A stretch of DNA of 64,000 bases from NCBI RefSeq assembly GCF_000381025.1, contig NZ_KB905825.1, positions 1 to 64,000 of the forward strand, read 5' to 3'. The notes under the pieces are model-generated. The model was given only the letters and a program-made list of their open reading frames with translations, was not told where the DNA came from and made no database searches. The DNA is from Streptomyces sulphureus DSM 40104. GTDB lineage: Bacteria; Actinomycetota; Actinomycetes; Streptomycetales; Streptomycetaceae. Positions 8,670 to 16,745 of the stretch are shown piece by piece. The stretch's first letter is position 1; each line of letters begins with the position of its first letter. Position numbers and translations under genes: made by a program.

Positions 8670-9348
8670 TGCGCACGGGCGAGCGGTGGTTGGCCGGCTC
8701 TTCGCACACCGGTGGGCGTGACGCGCGCACACACGTCCCGCCGATCGTCCGCCACCCGACGCCCCAGCTTTCGGCCAACGGCGCCGCGATCAGCAGTCCA
8801 CAGCCGGACTTCCGGGACGCCGCATTCGCCGCGACTTCGTCACCGCGGGGGGCGACCGCGCCCTCTGTGGTACACAGCAACGTGGTCGTGCAGCCGATGC
8901 GTAAGCTTGGAGGGCGCGTTCACGCCCTCGGGATCAGAGGGTGCGTATGCCTCGCGCCTATCAAGCAGTGTGGGGGACTTTCTCCGCTGTCTCACCGCTC
9001 TCCGGAGCCCAAGACGGCTGAGGCTTGACGCCGTTGCTGGTGGGCGCACCGGGTGGCGTCCGTAACCGTGGGTGAGCGCTCGCATACAACTGTGGCCGCT
9101 CCCGGGGGAGTGGCCGCGGAACCTGGATCACGACTGCTTGTTGGTGACAGATTCCTCACGCTGGGTGATAGACGGCACAGGCTGCCGCGTGGCCGTGCAC
9201 GCTGCCGGGATCTTGGCTCCCACCTCCAACCCGTTTTGGCGCACCGTCCGCGATCGGGTAATGTTCTATCTGTCGCCGAGGGGGACAGGCCGGAAGGCCG
9301 AGAGCCCGGGTGATCATCAAGCAAGACTCCCAAGGGAGTTGAGCATGG
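8670..9348. other. Intergenic region between gltX and tRNA-Gln
   Basis: About 680 bases with no gene I can support. Short open frames here lack ribosome sites and recognisable products. It contains a small 7-base hairpin (8910-8916 with 8923-8929) and, near its end, the tRNA promoter at 9236-9264. Confidence 0.55.
9236..9264 (+). promoter_or_regulatory. Promoter for the tRNA-Gln/tRNA-Glu unit
   Basis: TTGGCG (9236-9241), a 17-base spacer and TAATGT (9259-9264) form a good vegetative-type promoter, about 85 bases before tRNA-Gln. The surrounding sequence is less GC-rich than the coding DNA. Confidence 0.6.
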
Positions 9349-9420
9349 TGGGCTATGGTGTAATTGGCAGCACGACTGATTCTGGTTCAGTTAGTCTAGG
9401 TTCGAGTCCTGGTAGCCCAG
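9349..9420 (+). tRNA. tRNA-Gln (anticodon CUG)
   Basis: 72 bases fold into a full cloverleaf. The acceptor TGGGCTA pairs with TAGCCCA. The anticodon stem ACTGA/TCAGT (9375-9379, 9387-9391) encloses loop TTCTGGT with CTG at 9382-9384. The T arm has GGTTCGAGTCC and the discriminator base is G. No CCA is encoded. Confidence 0.96.
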
Positions 9421-9450
9421 CTCGGTTTACACACACTCTGTGTGATCGAT

Positions 9451-9523
9451 GCCCCCGTTGTGTAGCGGCCTAGCACGCCGCCCTCTCAAGGCGGTAGCGC
9501 CGGTTCGAATCCGGTCGGGGGTA
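9451..9523 (+). tRNA. tRNA-Glu (anticodon CUC)
   Basis: 73-base cloverleaf. The acceptor GCCCCCG pairs with CGGGGGT and the discriminator is A. The anticodon stem CCGCC/GGCGG (9478-9482, 9490-9494) holds loop CTCTCAA with CTC at 9485-9487. The T loop is TTCGAAT. It lies 30 bases after tRNA-Gln and is probably cotranscribed with it. Confidence 0.97.
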
Positions 9524-9534
9524 CTCGACCCAAG

Positions 9535-9560
9535 GACCCCCGCGGAAGCGGGGGTCTTTT
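9535..9560 (+). terminator. Intrinsic terminator of the tRNA unit
   Basis: GACCCCCGC (9535-9543), loop GGAA, and GCGGGGGTC (9548-9556) form a perfect 9-base stem followed by TTTT. It may also serve the converging MerR-family gene. Confidence 0.85.
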
Positions 9561-9579
9561 CGTGCGCCCCCCGTGCCCC

Positions 9580-10224
9580 TCAACTCTCCCCGCCGAACCG
9601 GCGGTTGGACTCCTCGGCGTCGGCGATGCGCCGCAGGCTCAGCAGTACCGGTTCGTAGAGCAGCGTCCCGAGCACGGCGGCCTCTATCCGCTTCTCGCTG
9701 CCTCCGGCGCCCTGGATGAGGTCGAGGTCGGCTTCGGCCGCGGTCGTGGCGGCCCGTGCGTACGGCAACAGCGTCTCCGTGTCGCAGGGGTAGCCCAGAT
9801 CCCGGAGCGTGGCGACGGCCCGCAGCAGCATGCGGTACGGCGGGTACCCCTCGCCGGCCGAAAGGCCGAACTCCCAGCCGAGCCGGGACAGTAGCTCCGT
9901 AACGGTCCGCTCGACCGCAGGGTCGATGCCGTCCGCCTCGATCCCGACCCCGTCCGGCAGCGAGCTCACCGCGGCCCCGAGGCGGTAGTGCAGCGTGCTC
10001 CCCGGGGCGTCGACCGCAGCGAGTACGGCGCGGACGGTGGCGATCGGCATCTTCGCCACCTGGACGAGCGCGCGAACCAGACCGAGCCGCCGCAGGTGCT
10101 CCTCGCCGTACTCGGACCGGGTCGTGCTGATGCGCTCGCCCGCCGGCAACAGCCCTTCCCGCAGGTAGTACTTGACCGTCGCGACGGGCACTCCGCTCCG
10201 CTCGCTCAACTCCGAAAGTCGCAC
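9580..10224 (-). CDS. MerR-family transcriptional regulator
   Basis: 214-residue DNA-binding regulator. The N-terminal winged-helix MerR domain opens with MRLSELSERSGVPVATVKYY and the REGLLPAGERISTTRSEYG wing. The remaining residues are helical and resemble an effector or dimerisation region. No cysteine pattern typical of metal sensors is visible. It is divergent from the DUF4188 gene at 10385, and the shared intergenic region has two short inverted repeats, so it probably controls that gene and itself. The inducer is unknown. Confidence 0.88.
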   Translation of the reverse strand: MRLSELSERSGVPVATVKYYLREGLLPAGERISTTRSEYGEEHLRRLGLVRALVQVAKMPIATVRAVLAAVDAPGSTLHYRLGAAVSSLPDGVGIEADGIDPAVERTVTELLSRLGWEFGLSAGEGYPPYRMLLRAVATLRDLGYPCDTETLLPYARAATTAAEADLDLIQGAGGSEKRIEAAVLGTLLYEPVLLSLRRIADAEESNRRFGGES

Positions 10225-10305
10225 CCTGAGAACCCTTCACCGCACCGTGGATCGACGGACACCTCCCCGCAGTGCGCAAGTTCGGTAAACCCCCTTGCCA
10301 ACAAC

Positions 10306-10351
10306 CTTGGAGAGTAGGACTATCCAAGTGTGCGGGATAGCCGCACTATCC
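10306..10351. promoter_or_regulatory. Candidate operator between the MerR gene and the DUF4188 gene
   Basis: Two dyads sit in the divergent intergenic region: CTTGGA (10306-10311) with TCCAAG (10323-10328), and GGATAG (10335-10340) with CTATCC (10346-10351). MerR proteins bind dyads inside promoter spacers, so these are the best operator candidates. The exact promoter elements are not clear. Confidence 0.45.
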
Positions 10352-10384
10352 AGTATCTGCACAACGTCTGCAAGGGGGAGCACC

Positions 10385-10882
10385 ATGGCGGCAGCGGTGG
10401 AGCAAGGACGTCGGACGACGGCCGCCGAAGGGGACGTCGTCGTCTTCCTCGTCGGCATGCGGATCAACCGGCTGCGCGCGCTGCGCCACTGGCTGCCGGT
10501 GTTCAAGGTGATGCCGGAGATGCTCAAAGAACTCTCCGCCGATCCGTCCTCGGGCCTGCTCGATGCCCGTATACACCTCGCCGGTCCGCGCGAGTTCGTG
10601 GTCGTCCAGTACTGGGAGTCGCGCGAGAAGCTCTACGCCTACGCGGCGGCCCCCGACCGCGGGCACCGCCCCGCCTGGACGGACTTCAACCGCCGGGCAC
10701 GCAAGGCGCAAGGATGTGTCGGCATCTGGCACGAGACGTATCTGGTGCCTCCGGGGCGCTACGAGTGCGTCTACACCGACATGCCCCGCTACGGCCTCGG
10801 CGCCGCGCACGGCACCCAGCCGGTGCAGCGCAGAGGCGAGCGCGCCGCTGAGCGACTGCGCGCCGGCCGGGCCGAGACCTGA
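10385..10882 (+). CDS. DUF4188 (monooxygenase-like fold) protein
   Basis: 165-residue cytoplasmic protein matching the DUF4188 pattern: VFLVGMRINRLRALRHWLPVF near the start, VVQYWESREKLYAYA in the middle, and GIWHETYLVPPGRYECVYTDMP near the end. The family has a ferredoxin-like (dimeric alpha/beta barrel) fold related to small heme or substrate-binding monooxygenases. No catalytic role is established to my knowledge. Start ATG 10385 has AAGGGGGAGCACC upstream. It is paired with the divergent MerR regulator, which suggests an inducible stress or detoxification function (inference). Confidence 0.85.
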   Translation: MAAAVEQGRRTTAAEGDVVVFLVGMRINRLRALRHWLPVFKVMPEMLKELSADPSSGLLDARIHLAGPREFVVVQYWESREKLYAYAAAPDRGHRPAWTDFNRRARKAQGCVGIWHETYLVPPGRYECVYTDMPRYGLGAAHGTQPVQRRGERAAERLRAGRAET

Positions 10883-10919
10883 CGCTCCCAACTGCGTAAG
10901 CACGGCCTCCGGTTGCCGG

Positions 10920-10950
10920 GCGCGGGGCGTGTGCGTCGCACGCCCCGCGC
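10920..10950. terminator. Bidirectional terminator between convergent genes
   Basis: GCGCGGGGCGTG (10920-10931) and CACGCCCCGCGC (10939-10950) form a perfect 12-base stem with a 7-base loop. It lies between the converging DUF4188 gene and ndgR. Confidence 0.7.
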
Positions 10951-10956
10951 TGTCCG

Positions 10957-11673
10957 TCAGCCCGTGCGTCGCAGCGCTTCGCTGAGCCGCGCGGCGGCGT
11001 CGACGATCGCCTGCGCGTGCATCCGCCCGGGGTGGCGCGTCAGCCGCTCGATCGGTCCGGAGACCGAGACGGCGGCGACGACCCGGTTCGAGGGCCCGCG
11101 TACGGGCGCTGAGACGGAGGCCACACCCGGCTCGCGCTCGCCGATCGACTGCGCCCAGCCGCGGCGGCGTACGCCGGAGAGCGCGGTGGCGGTGAATCGC
11201 GCGCCCTGAAGCCCGCGATGGAGCCGCTCGGGCTCCTCCCAGGCCATGAGGATCTGGGCGGCCGAACCCGCCTTCATGGGAAGGGTCGAGCCGACGGGCA
11301 CGGTGTCCCGGAGTCCGGAGAGGCGCTCGGCCGCGGCGACGCAGATGCGCATCTCGCCCTGGCGGCGGTAGAGCTGGGCGCTCTCGCCCGTGATGTCGCG
11401 CAGGTGCGTGAGCACCGGGCCTGCCGAGGCGAGGAGCCGGTCCTCGCCGGCTGCTGCGGAGAGTTCGCCGAGCCGGGGTCCGAGTATGAACCGGCCCTGC
11501 ATGTCGCGCGCGACTATGCGGTGGTGCTCGAGCGCCACCGCAAGCCGGTGCGCTGTGGGGCGCGCAAGACCGGTCGAGGCGACGAGACCCGCGAGGGTTG
11601 CCGGACCGGACTCCAGAGCGCTCAGAACCAGAGCTGCCTTGTCGAGAACACCGACGCCACTAGAGTTGTCCAT
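10957..11673 (-). CDS. ndgR: IclR-family regulator NdgR
   Basis: 238-residue IclR regulator with an N-terminal helix-turn-helix (TLAGLVASTGLARPTAHRLA) and a C-terminal ligand-binding domain. In Streptomyces, the IclR protein encoded divergently from leuCD is NdgR, which controls leucine and other amino-acid genes and affects antibiotic production; sequence and position both match. The start is ATG 11673 (MDNSSGVGVLDKA), because the 7 codons upstream belong to the promoter region. Dyads and repeats around the start suggest autoregulation. Confidence 0.93.
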   Translation of the reverse strand: MDNSSGVGVLDKAALVLSALESGPATLAGLVASTGLARPTAHRLAVALEHHRIVARDMQGRFILGPRLGELSAAAGEDRLLASAGPVLTHLRDITGESAQLYRRQGEMRICVAAAERLSGLRDTVPVGSTLPMKAGSAAQILMAWEEPERLHRGLQGARFTATALSGVRRRGWAQSIGEREPGVASVSAPVRGPSNRVVAAVSVSGPIERLTRHPGRMHAQAIVDAAARLSEALRRTG

Positions 11674-11705
11674 GAAACGATACTCGCGTCTCAAAGTATG
11701 AAACG
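11672..11705. promoter_or_regulatory. Candidate NdgR operator between ndgR and leuC
   Basis: ATACT (11680-11684) and AGTAT (11695-11699) form a dyad, flanked by two direct copies of ATGAAACG (11672-11679, 11698-11705). The element overlaps the ndgR start codon. NdgR homologues are known to bind this intergenic region in Streptomyces; the exact site here is my inference. Confidence 0.5.
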
Positions 11706-11850
11706 CAAGTTCACGCTTCTACGGAAAGCGCCAATCTGTAGTGACGGCAGCCACCCCGGAGGCGAATACGAGCCACCGCCGCGGGCGGAAATGGGTGGCG
11801 CAACTGGTCTCGAGAAGTGGTCGGCACCGCCGCCGGCCGGAGGGATAGCG

Positions 11851-13278
11851 ATGGGACGGACACTCGCGGAGAAAGTCTGGGACGACCATGTCGTCACGCG
11901 CGCGGAAGGCGAGCCGGACCTTCTCTTCATCGATCTGCACCTGCTCCACGAGGTCACCAGCCCGCAGGCGTTCGACGGCCTGCGCAAGGCCGGCCGCGAG
12001 GTGCGCCGCACCGACCTCACCCTCGCCACCGAGGACCACAACACCCCGACGCTCGACATCGACAAGCCGATCGCCGACCCCGTCTCGCGCACCCAGTTGG
12101 AGACGCTCCGCAAGAACTGCGCCGACTTCGGCGTCCGGCTCCACCCGCTCGGCGACGTCGAGCAGGGCGTAGTCCACGTCGTGGGCCCCCAGTTGGGACT
12201 CACCCAGCCGGGCACCACGGTCGTCTGCGGGGACAGCCACACCTCGACCCACGGCGCGTTCGGTGCCCTCGCCTTCGGTATCGGCACGAGCCAGGTCGAG
12301 CACGTACTCGCCACCCAGACGCTTCCGCTCGCGCCCTTCAAGACGATGGCGGTCACCGTCAACGGCGAACTCCCTGCGGATGTCACGGCGAAGGACCTCA
12401 TCCTCGCGATCATCGCCAGGATCGGCACGGGCGGCGGCCAGGGATACGTCATCGAGTACCGCGGCGAGGCCATCGAGAAGCTCTCGATGGAAGCGCGGAT
12501 GACCATCTGCAACATGTCCATCGAGGCGGGCGCCCGCGCCGGCATGATCGCTCCGGACGAGACCACCTTCGCGTACGTCCAGGGCCGCGAGCACGCGCCC
12601 GAGGGCGAGGAGTGGGACGCCGCCGTCGCCTACTGGAAGACGCTGCGCACCGACGCCGACGCCGTCTACGACCACGAGGTCGTCATCGAGGCCGACGAGC
12701 TCGCCCCGTTCGTCACCTGGGGCACCAACCCCGGCCAGGGCGCGCCCCTTTCGGCCTCCGTGCCCGACCCGGCCTCCTTCGCGGACGAGTCGGCGAAGCT
12801 CGCGGCCGAGCGTGCGTTGGAGTACATGGGGCTCGCCGCGGGGCAGCCGCTGCGCGAGGTCCCCGTGGACACCGTCTTCGTCGGTTCCTGCACCAACGGC
12901 CGTATCGAGGACCTGCGTTCGGCGGCCCAGGTGCTCGACGGGCGCAGGGTCTCGGGGGATGTACGCATGCTCGTGGTACCGGGTTCCGTACGTGTCGCGC
13001 TCCAGGCCGTGGAGGAGGGGCTGGACAAGGTGTTCACCTCGGCGGGTGCCGAATGGCGGCACGCCGGCTGCTCGATGTGCCTCGGCATGAACCCCGACCA
13101 GCTCGACCCGGGGGAGCGGGCGGCCTCCACCTCCAACCGCAACTTCGAGGGCAGGCAGGGCAAGGGCGGCCGCACCCACCTCGTCTCGCCGCAGGTGGCC
13201 GCCGCCACCGCGGTGCTGGGCCGACTCTCCTCGCCCTCCGACCTCGCCGACGCCCACGAGACCGCAGGAGTCCGCTGA
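11851..13278 (+). CDS. leuC: 3-isopropylmalate dehydratase large subunit
   Basis: 475-residue aconitase-family subunit. With LeuD it isomerises 2- and 3-isopropylmalate in leucine synthesis. It holds the 4Fe-4S cluster: cysteines are seen in VFVGSCTNGR and in GCSMCLGMNPD. CGDSHTSTHGAFGALAFGIG is the family signature. ATG 11851 has GGAGGG at 11839-11844; the open frame further upstream overlaps ndgR antisense and is not coding. leuD follows after 2 bases. Confidence 0.97.
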   Translation: MGRTLAEKVWDDHVVTRAEGEPDLLFIDLHLLHEVTSPQAFDGLRKAGREVRRTDLTLATEDHNTPTLDIDKPIADPVSRTQLETLRKNCADFGVRLHPLGDVEQGVVHVVGPQLGLTQPGTTVVCGDSHTSTHGAFGALAFGIGTSQVEHVLATQTLPLAPFKTMAVTVNGELPADVTAKDLILAIIARIGTGGGQGYVIEYRGEAIEKLSMEARMTICNMSIEAGARAGMIAPDETTFAYVQGREHAPEGEEWDAAVAYWKTLRTDADAVYDHEVVIEADELAPFVTWGTNPGQGAPLSASVPDPASFADESAKLAAERALEYMGLAAGQPLREVPVDTVFVGSCTNGRIEDLRSAAQVLDGRRVSGDVRMLVVPGSVRVALQAVEEGLDKVFTSAGAEWRHAGCSMCLGMNPDQLDPGERAASTSNRNFEGRQGKGGRTHLVSPQVAAATAVLGRLSSPSDLADAHETAGVR

Positions 13279-13280
13279 TC

Positions 13281-13871
13281 ATGGAAGCCTTCACCACGCA
13301 CACGGGCCGGGTCGCACCGCTGCGCCGCAGCAACGTCGACACCGACCAGATCATCCCCGCCCACTGGTTGAAGAAGGTCACCAGGGACGGCTTCGAGGGC
13401 GGCCTCTTCGAAGCCTGGCGCAAGGACCCGGAGTTCGTCCTCAACCAGGAGGCGTACCAGGGCGCCACGGTGCTCGTCGCGGGCGAGGACTTCGGCACGG
13501 GCTCCTCGCGCGAGCACGCCGTCTGGGCGCTCCAGAACTACGGTTTCAAGGCCGTCATCTCCCCCCGGTTCGCCGACATCTTCCGCGGCAACTCCCTCAA
13601 GAACGGCCTGCTGACGGTGGTGCTCCCGCAGGAGACCGTCGAGCGGCTGTGGGAGCTGGTCGAGGCCGATCCGGCGACGGAGGTGACCGTCGACCTCCAG
13701 GAGCGCGTGGTGCGCGCCCCGGGCGTCGAGGCGTCCTTCGAACTCGACGAGAACTCCCGCTGGCGTCTGCTGGAAGGGCTCGACGACATCAGCCTCACGC
13801 TGAAGAACGAGGACGCGATCGCCGCGTACGAGTCCTCGCGTGCGACGTTCAAGCCGCGCACCCTCGCGTGA
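13281..13871 (+). CDS. leuD: 3-isopropylmalate dehydratase small subunit
   Basis: 196-residue swivel subunit of isopropylmalate isomerase. Seen: RRSNVDTDQIIPAHWLK at the start, and the phosphate/carboxylate loop EDFGTGSSREHAVWAL. The C-terminal helices are complete and the length is normal. Start ATG 13281 lies two bases after leuC, whose last codons supply the AGGAG. It is translated with leuC as one operon. Confidence 0.97.
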   Translation: MEAFTTHTGRVAPLRRSNVDTDQIIPAHWLKKVTRDGFEGGLFEAWRKDPEFVLNQEAYQGATVLVAGEDFGTGSSREHAVWALQNYGFKAVISPRFADIFRGNSLKNGLLTVVLPQETVERLWELVEADPATEVTVDLQERVVRAPGVEASFELDENSRWRLLEGLDDISLTLKNEDAIAAYESSRATFKPRTLA

Positions 13872-14364
13872 GCCGGACGATGAGACGTCGGCCGATCTCC
13901 GGTCGCAGCAGCGGCAGTTGGCTGCACCGGTGCCTTCCGAGAGGACGGTGAAGCGCGCCCCCGCCACACCGGCGGGGGCGCGCTTCGTGCTGTGTGCGCC
14001 GACGAGTTCGTACCCTTCGGGTGGGTCTCCGGTGTGGCGCGGTGCCTCATCGGGCCTTCCCTGCAACGGTCTTGGGGAGTCGTTCGGGCAACGGCCTTGC
14101 CGTGTCCGAGACCTGCCTCCCTGGCAGGCGCGGAATGACTTGAAATACTCTTGAGCGTCGTATCAGTTCACAGTAGGGAGCGCCGCTTGTCGCGGAGCCG
14201 CCCGGGGTTCTGCTCCGTGCGTCGGATGGCACCTCCAACTAGCCGGGCACGCAGGGCAGTTGGGTCGCGTTCGTGGTGGGGCACCCGTTGCCGCACGCGC
14301 AACGCAGGACGCGCGGCGCACCCCGCTGGAAGTCACAACTCACCGCAGATGGCACAATCACCGC
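13872..14364. other. Intergenic region between leuD and the next small gene
   Basis: About 490 bases. It contains the leuD terminator (13951-13985) and a small CCTGCC/GGCAGG hairpin around 14109-14125. No gene recognised. Confidence 0.55.
13951..13985 (+). terminator. leuCD terminator
   Basis: A perfect 15-base stem, AAGCGCGCCCCCGCC (13951-13965) with GGCGGGGGCGCGCTT (13971-13985), closes a 5-base loop about 80 bases after leuD. Confidence 0.8.
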
Positions 14365-14619
14365 ATGGAACGCGACGGTCAACTGGAGCTCTACGACCGG
14401 CTCGCCGCCCGACTCAAGGAAGCCAACGGGCGCGTCCGTTCGTTGCGTGTGTCGGACGAAGTTCGACTGGCGCTGTTCCGGAAGCTGCTCGTGATCACGG
14501 CGGCTTCCAAGCACGATCTGGCCGATGCCGAAAGGCGCCTGGAGCGTCTGATGGTCGACATCGACGAGGGCCGATTCCCCAACGCGCGGGGAGACGTGCG
14601 CGCTGACGGAACGCCGTGA
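14365..14619 (+). CDS. Small conserved protein of unknown function (84 aa)
   Basis: 84 residues, highly charged and predicted mostly helical (for example DRLAARLKEANGRVRSL and DLADAERRLERLMVDIDEG). A similar small gene precedes hupS in other Streptomyces, as I recall, which supports it being real. No known domain, signal peptide or membrane segment. Start ATG 14365. Possibly nucleoid- or regulation-related only because of its neighbour; function unknown. Confidence 0.7.
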   Translation: MERDGQLELYDRLAARLKEANGRVRSLRVSDEVRLALFRKLLVITAASKHDLADAERRLERLMVDIDEGRFPNARGDVRADGTP

Positions 14620-14664
14620 AGGTCGAGTTCGTTGCGGCACAAGGGTGATTCGCCCGTTTCGTGT

Positions 14665-14693
14665 TTGATTTGCGGTATATATCTGCCTAGCGT
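14665..14693 (+). promoter_or_regulatory. hupS promoter
   Basis: TTGATT (14665-14670), a 17-base spacer and TAGCGT (14688-14693). The spacer is AT-rich (TATATAT), unlike the surrounding DNA. About 50 bases upstream of hupS. Confidence 0.55.
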
Positions 14694-14744
14694 GCGAAAA
14701 AGCTTGAACAGATTCGTTCCGGCAATGTCTCCGAAGGGGAAGAC

Positions 14745-15386
14745 GTGAACAAGGCACAGCTTGTCGAAAGCATCCAAGACCAGCTCGGTGGACGACAGCA
14801 GGCGGCCGACGCCGTCGATGTCGTGCTCGACGCGATCGTCCGCTCCGTCGTTCAGGGCGAGCGGGTTTCGGTCACCGGCTTCGGTTCCTTTGAGAAGGTC
14901 GACCGTCCGGCGCGTTACGCGCGCAACCCGCAGACCGGTGAGCGGGTGCGGGTCAAGAAGACCTCGGTCCCGCGCTTCCGTGCGGGCGCCGGCTTCAAGG
15001 ACCTCGTCAGCGGGGCGAAGAAGCTCCCGAAGAACGACGTAGCGGTGAAGAAGGCCCCCAAGGGCAGCCTCTCCAGCGGCACCAGCACGCGGAAGGCCAC
15101 CGCCAAGAAGGCGTCGGCGAAGAAGGCCCCCGCCAAGAAGACGGCGGCGAAGAAGACCACGGCCAAGAAGAGCACGTCGGCGAGGAAGGGCGCCCAGAAG
15201 TCGACGGCGAAGAAGTCGACGGCGAAGAAGGCCCCTGCGAAGAAGACGGCGGCGAAGAAGAGCACCGCTTCGAAGTCGACGGCGAAGAAGGCGCCCGCCA
15301 AGAAGAGCACGGCCAAGAAGGCACCGGCGCGCAAGACGGCGGCACGCAAGACCACCGCCAAGAAGTCGACCGCGCGCAGGCGCTGA
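14745..15386 (+). CDS. hupS: HU-family histone-like protein with lysine-rich tail, HupS
   Basis: 213-residue nucleoid protein. Residues 1 to ~92 are a complete HU domain (NKAQLVESIQDQLGG, VTGFGSFEKVDRPARYARNP, and a PRFRAGAGFKDLVSG end). The remaining ~120 residues are a tail of Ala-Lys-Lys repeats with Pro, Thr and Ser (KKAPAKKTAAKK type), like eukaryotic linker histone H1. In Streptomyces such two-part HU proteins (HupS) compact chromosomes in spores. Start GTG 14745 has GAAGGGGAAGAC upstream. It has its own promoter and a strong terminator, so it is monocistronic. Confidence 0.94.
   Translation: MNKAQLVESIQDQLGGRQQAADAVDVVLDAIVRSVVQGERVSVTGFGSFEKVDRPARYARNPQTGERVRVKKTSVPRFRAGAGFKDLVSGAKKLPKNDVAVKKAPKGSLSSGTSTRKATAKKASAKKAPAKKTAAKKTTAKKSTSARKGAQKSTAKKSTAKKAPAKKTAAKKSTASKSTAKKAPAKKSTAKKAPARKTAARKTTAKKSTARRR
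15050..15383 (+). repeat. Degenerate in-frame repeats encoding the HupS tail
   Basis: Repeated units of the type gcgaagaag / acggcg / gccaagaag encode AKK, TA and PAKKA blocks. Repeat number varies between species in this family through slippage or recombination, so the exact length is assembly-sensitive. Confidence 0.8.
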
Positions 15387-15421
15387 GCGGTCAACTCCGG
15401 GCCGCGGACGAAGCGAAGCGC

Positions 15422-15453
15422 CGGGCCGGGCTCCCTCGGGGGAGCCCGGCCCG
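15422..15453 (+). terminator. hupS terminator
   Basis: CGGGCCGGGCTCCC (15422-15435) and GGGAGCCCGGCCCG (15440-15453) form a perfect 14-base stem with a 4-base loop, 35 bases after hupS. Confidence 0.8.
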
Positions 15454-15571
15454 CGGCTTGTGCGTCCGCGGTCTTTTCGTGTGGCGGGGTGCGCCCGGCC
15501 GGAGGAGCCTGCGGCGCAAGCGTGTTGAGCGTCTGCTCAGCCGATGCGCGCGGTCCGGTGCCCGCCGCGGC

Positions 15572-15775
15572 TCACCAGGTGTGCAGCGTGACGAGGGTGA
15601 TCCGCCGCTTCTCGTCCTCTCCCTCGACGTCGACCCGGACCCGCTGCCCCGGGCGGAGCAGGCGAAGGCCGCCCGCCTCGAAGGCCGCTGCACCGAAGTC
15701 GAGCGGGGTGCCGTCGTCGAGCAGCACGCTGCCGGTGCGCGACGCGTCGTCGAAGGTGTACGCGGTGGCCTGCAT
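15572..15775 (-). CDS. Small OB/cold-shock-like protein (67 aa)
   Basis: 67 residues: MQATAYTFDDASRTGSVLLD, then DFGAAAFEAGGLRLLRPGQ, ending RVRVDVEGEDEKRRITLVTL plus HTW. The pattern of a Gly-x-Val strand, a Phe-containing loop and LRPGQRVRV resembles the cold-shock/OB fold but lacks the RNP1/RNP2 aromatic motifs, so nucleic-acid binding is not assured. It begins 10 bases after the cofC stop on the same strand, so the two form an operon. Function unknown. Confidence 0.72.
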   Translation of the reverse strand: MQATAYTFDDASRTGSVLLDDGTPLDFGAAAFEAGGLRLLRPGQRVRVDVEGEDEKRRITLVTLHTW

Positions 15776-15785
15776 GGCGCGCAGC

Positions 15786-16460
15786 CTACCGGGCCGCGGG
15801 GCGCGCGGCCGGGCCGGCGCCTGCCGCCCGCCAGGCGTCCGTCCACGGCCCCAGGCCGAGTTCGGCGGCCGCCTCCAGGTCCGCTGCCGTGTCGACGTCC
15901 CTGCGGACGCTCTCCACGCCGCCGAGTGTGAGCTCGACAGCGCCCGAAGCGCCGTGCGCCGTACGCGATTCGACGCCGAATGCGGGGGCGAGTTCCATTC
16001 CGGGCAAGGCGGACAACAGGGTCGTTCCCTTTTTCTCGGCGTCGGCGAGAAAAGCCCTCGGGAATTGGCCGGCAGCCGTGAGAGCCCTCGCCAATTCCGC
16101 GGTGCGCAGCGCGGGCAGGTCCGCGTTGAGGGCCGCCACGGGAGCGGCGGGCGCTGCGGCGCGGGCCGCGGCAGCGCCGTACGCGAGCGCGGCGTTGAGG
16201 CCGGCGGCCGGAGCGTCGGGGACCGGCCTCGCGCCGAGCGCCGCGAGTTCCGCCGAGGCGTAGGCGTCGTCCGTGACAACGACCACACTCGCGACGAGCC
16301 GGCAGCGCAGCGCGGCGCTCACCGTGTCCTTGGCGAAGGCGAGCACGAGCGCGGGCATACGGCCGCCCCGCGCCGCCGGCGTCAGCCTCGTCTTGGCGCG
16401 TGCCAGAGGCTTCAACGGCACCACGAGGCTCCAGCGGGCCGGGGGTTCGGACGGATGCAT
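15786..16460 (-). CDS. cofC: 2-phospho-L-lactate (phosphoenolpyruvate) guanylyltransferase CofC
   Basis: 224-residue nucleotidyltransferase in coenzyme F420 synthesis. It activates 2-phospholactate or phosphoenolpyruvate with GTP. Seen: WSLVVPLKPLARAKTRL at the N-terminus, VVVVTDD, the ALNADLPAL acidic centre, and the C-terminal ESVRRDVDTAADLEAAAELG, all family hallmarks. Start ATG 16460 (MHPSEPPARW) is chosen for ribosome-site spacing; ATG 16469 (MAAMHPSEPP) is equally in frame. Divergent from the acyltransferase gene. Confidence 0.88.
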   Translation of the reverse strand: MHPSEPPARWSLVVPLKPLARAKTRLTPAARGGRMPALVLAFAKDTVSAALRCRLVASVVVVTDDAYASAELAALGARPVPDAPAAGLNAALAYGAAAARAAAPAAPVAALNADLPALRTAELARALTAAGQFPRAFLADAEKKGTTLLSALPGMELAPAFGVESRTAHGASGAVELTLGGVESVRRDVDTAADLEAAAELGLGPWTDAWRAAGAGPAARPAAR

Positions 16461-16745
16461 CGCCGCCATTCTCGCCCGCACCCCGCGTCCGTGGAACGGA
16501 CCCGGGTTACGGTGTGGTCGGCGCAGCGGAGCGGAGTACACGCTCGACAGGGCGGCATGGGCCGCGCAACACTGCCCTGTGCTTCGCCGGGGAGGTCTCT
16601 TCCCGCCCGCAGGGGAGCCGCCCACTCCCGTACTCCCTCGGCCCCGCCGAGAGGTCCGCGCGCCGAGCGGGGAGACGCAACCCGATGCGCTCCGGGGGAG
16701 ATCCCACGCGGTTGTCGATACGGGCCAAGAGGAGATGGTGTCCGG

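Noticed and set aside
8669..9028. 119-codon open frame after gltX
   Set aside because: Starts inside the gltX terminator, lacks a ribosome site, and the product is not recognisable.
9421..9580. Possible integration (att) site at tRNA-Glu
   Set aside because: I found no second copy of the tRNA 3' end nearby and no integrase gene in the window.
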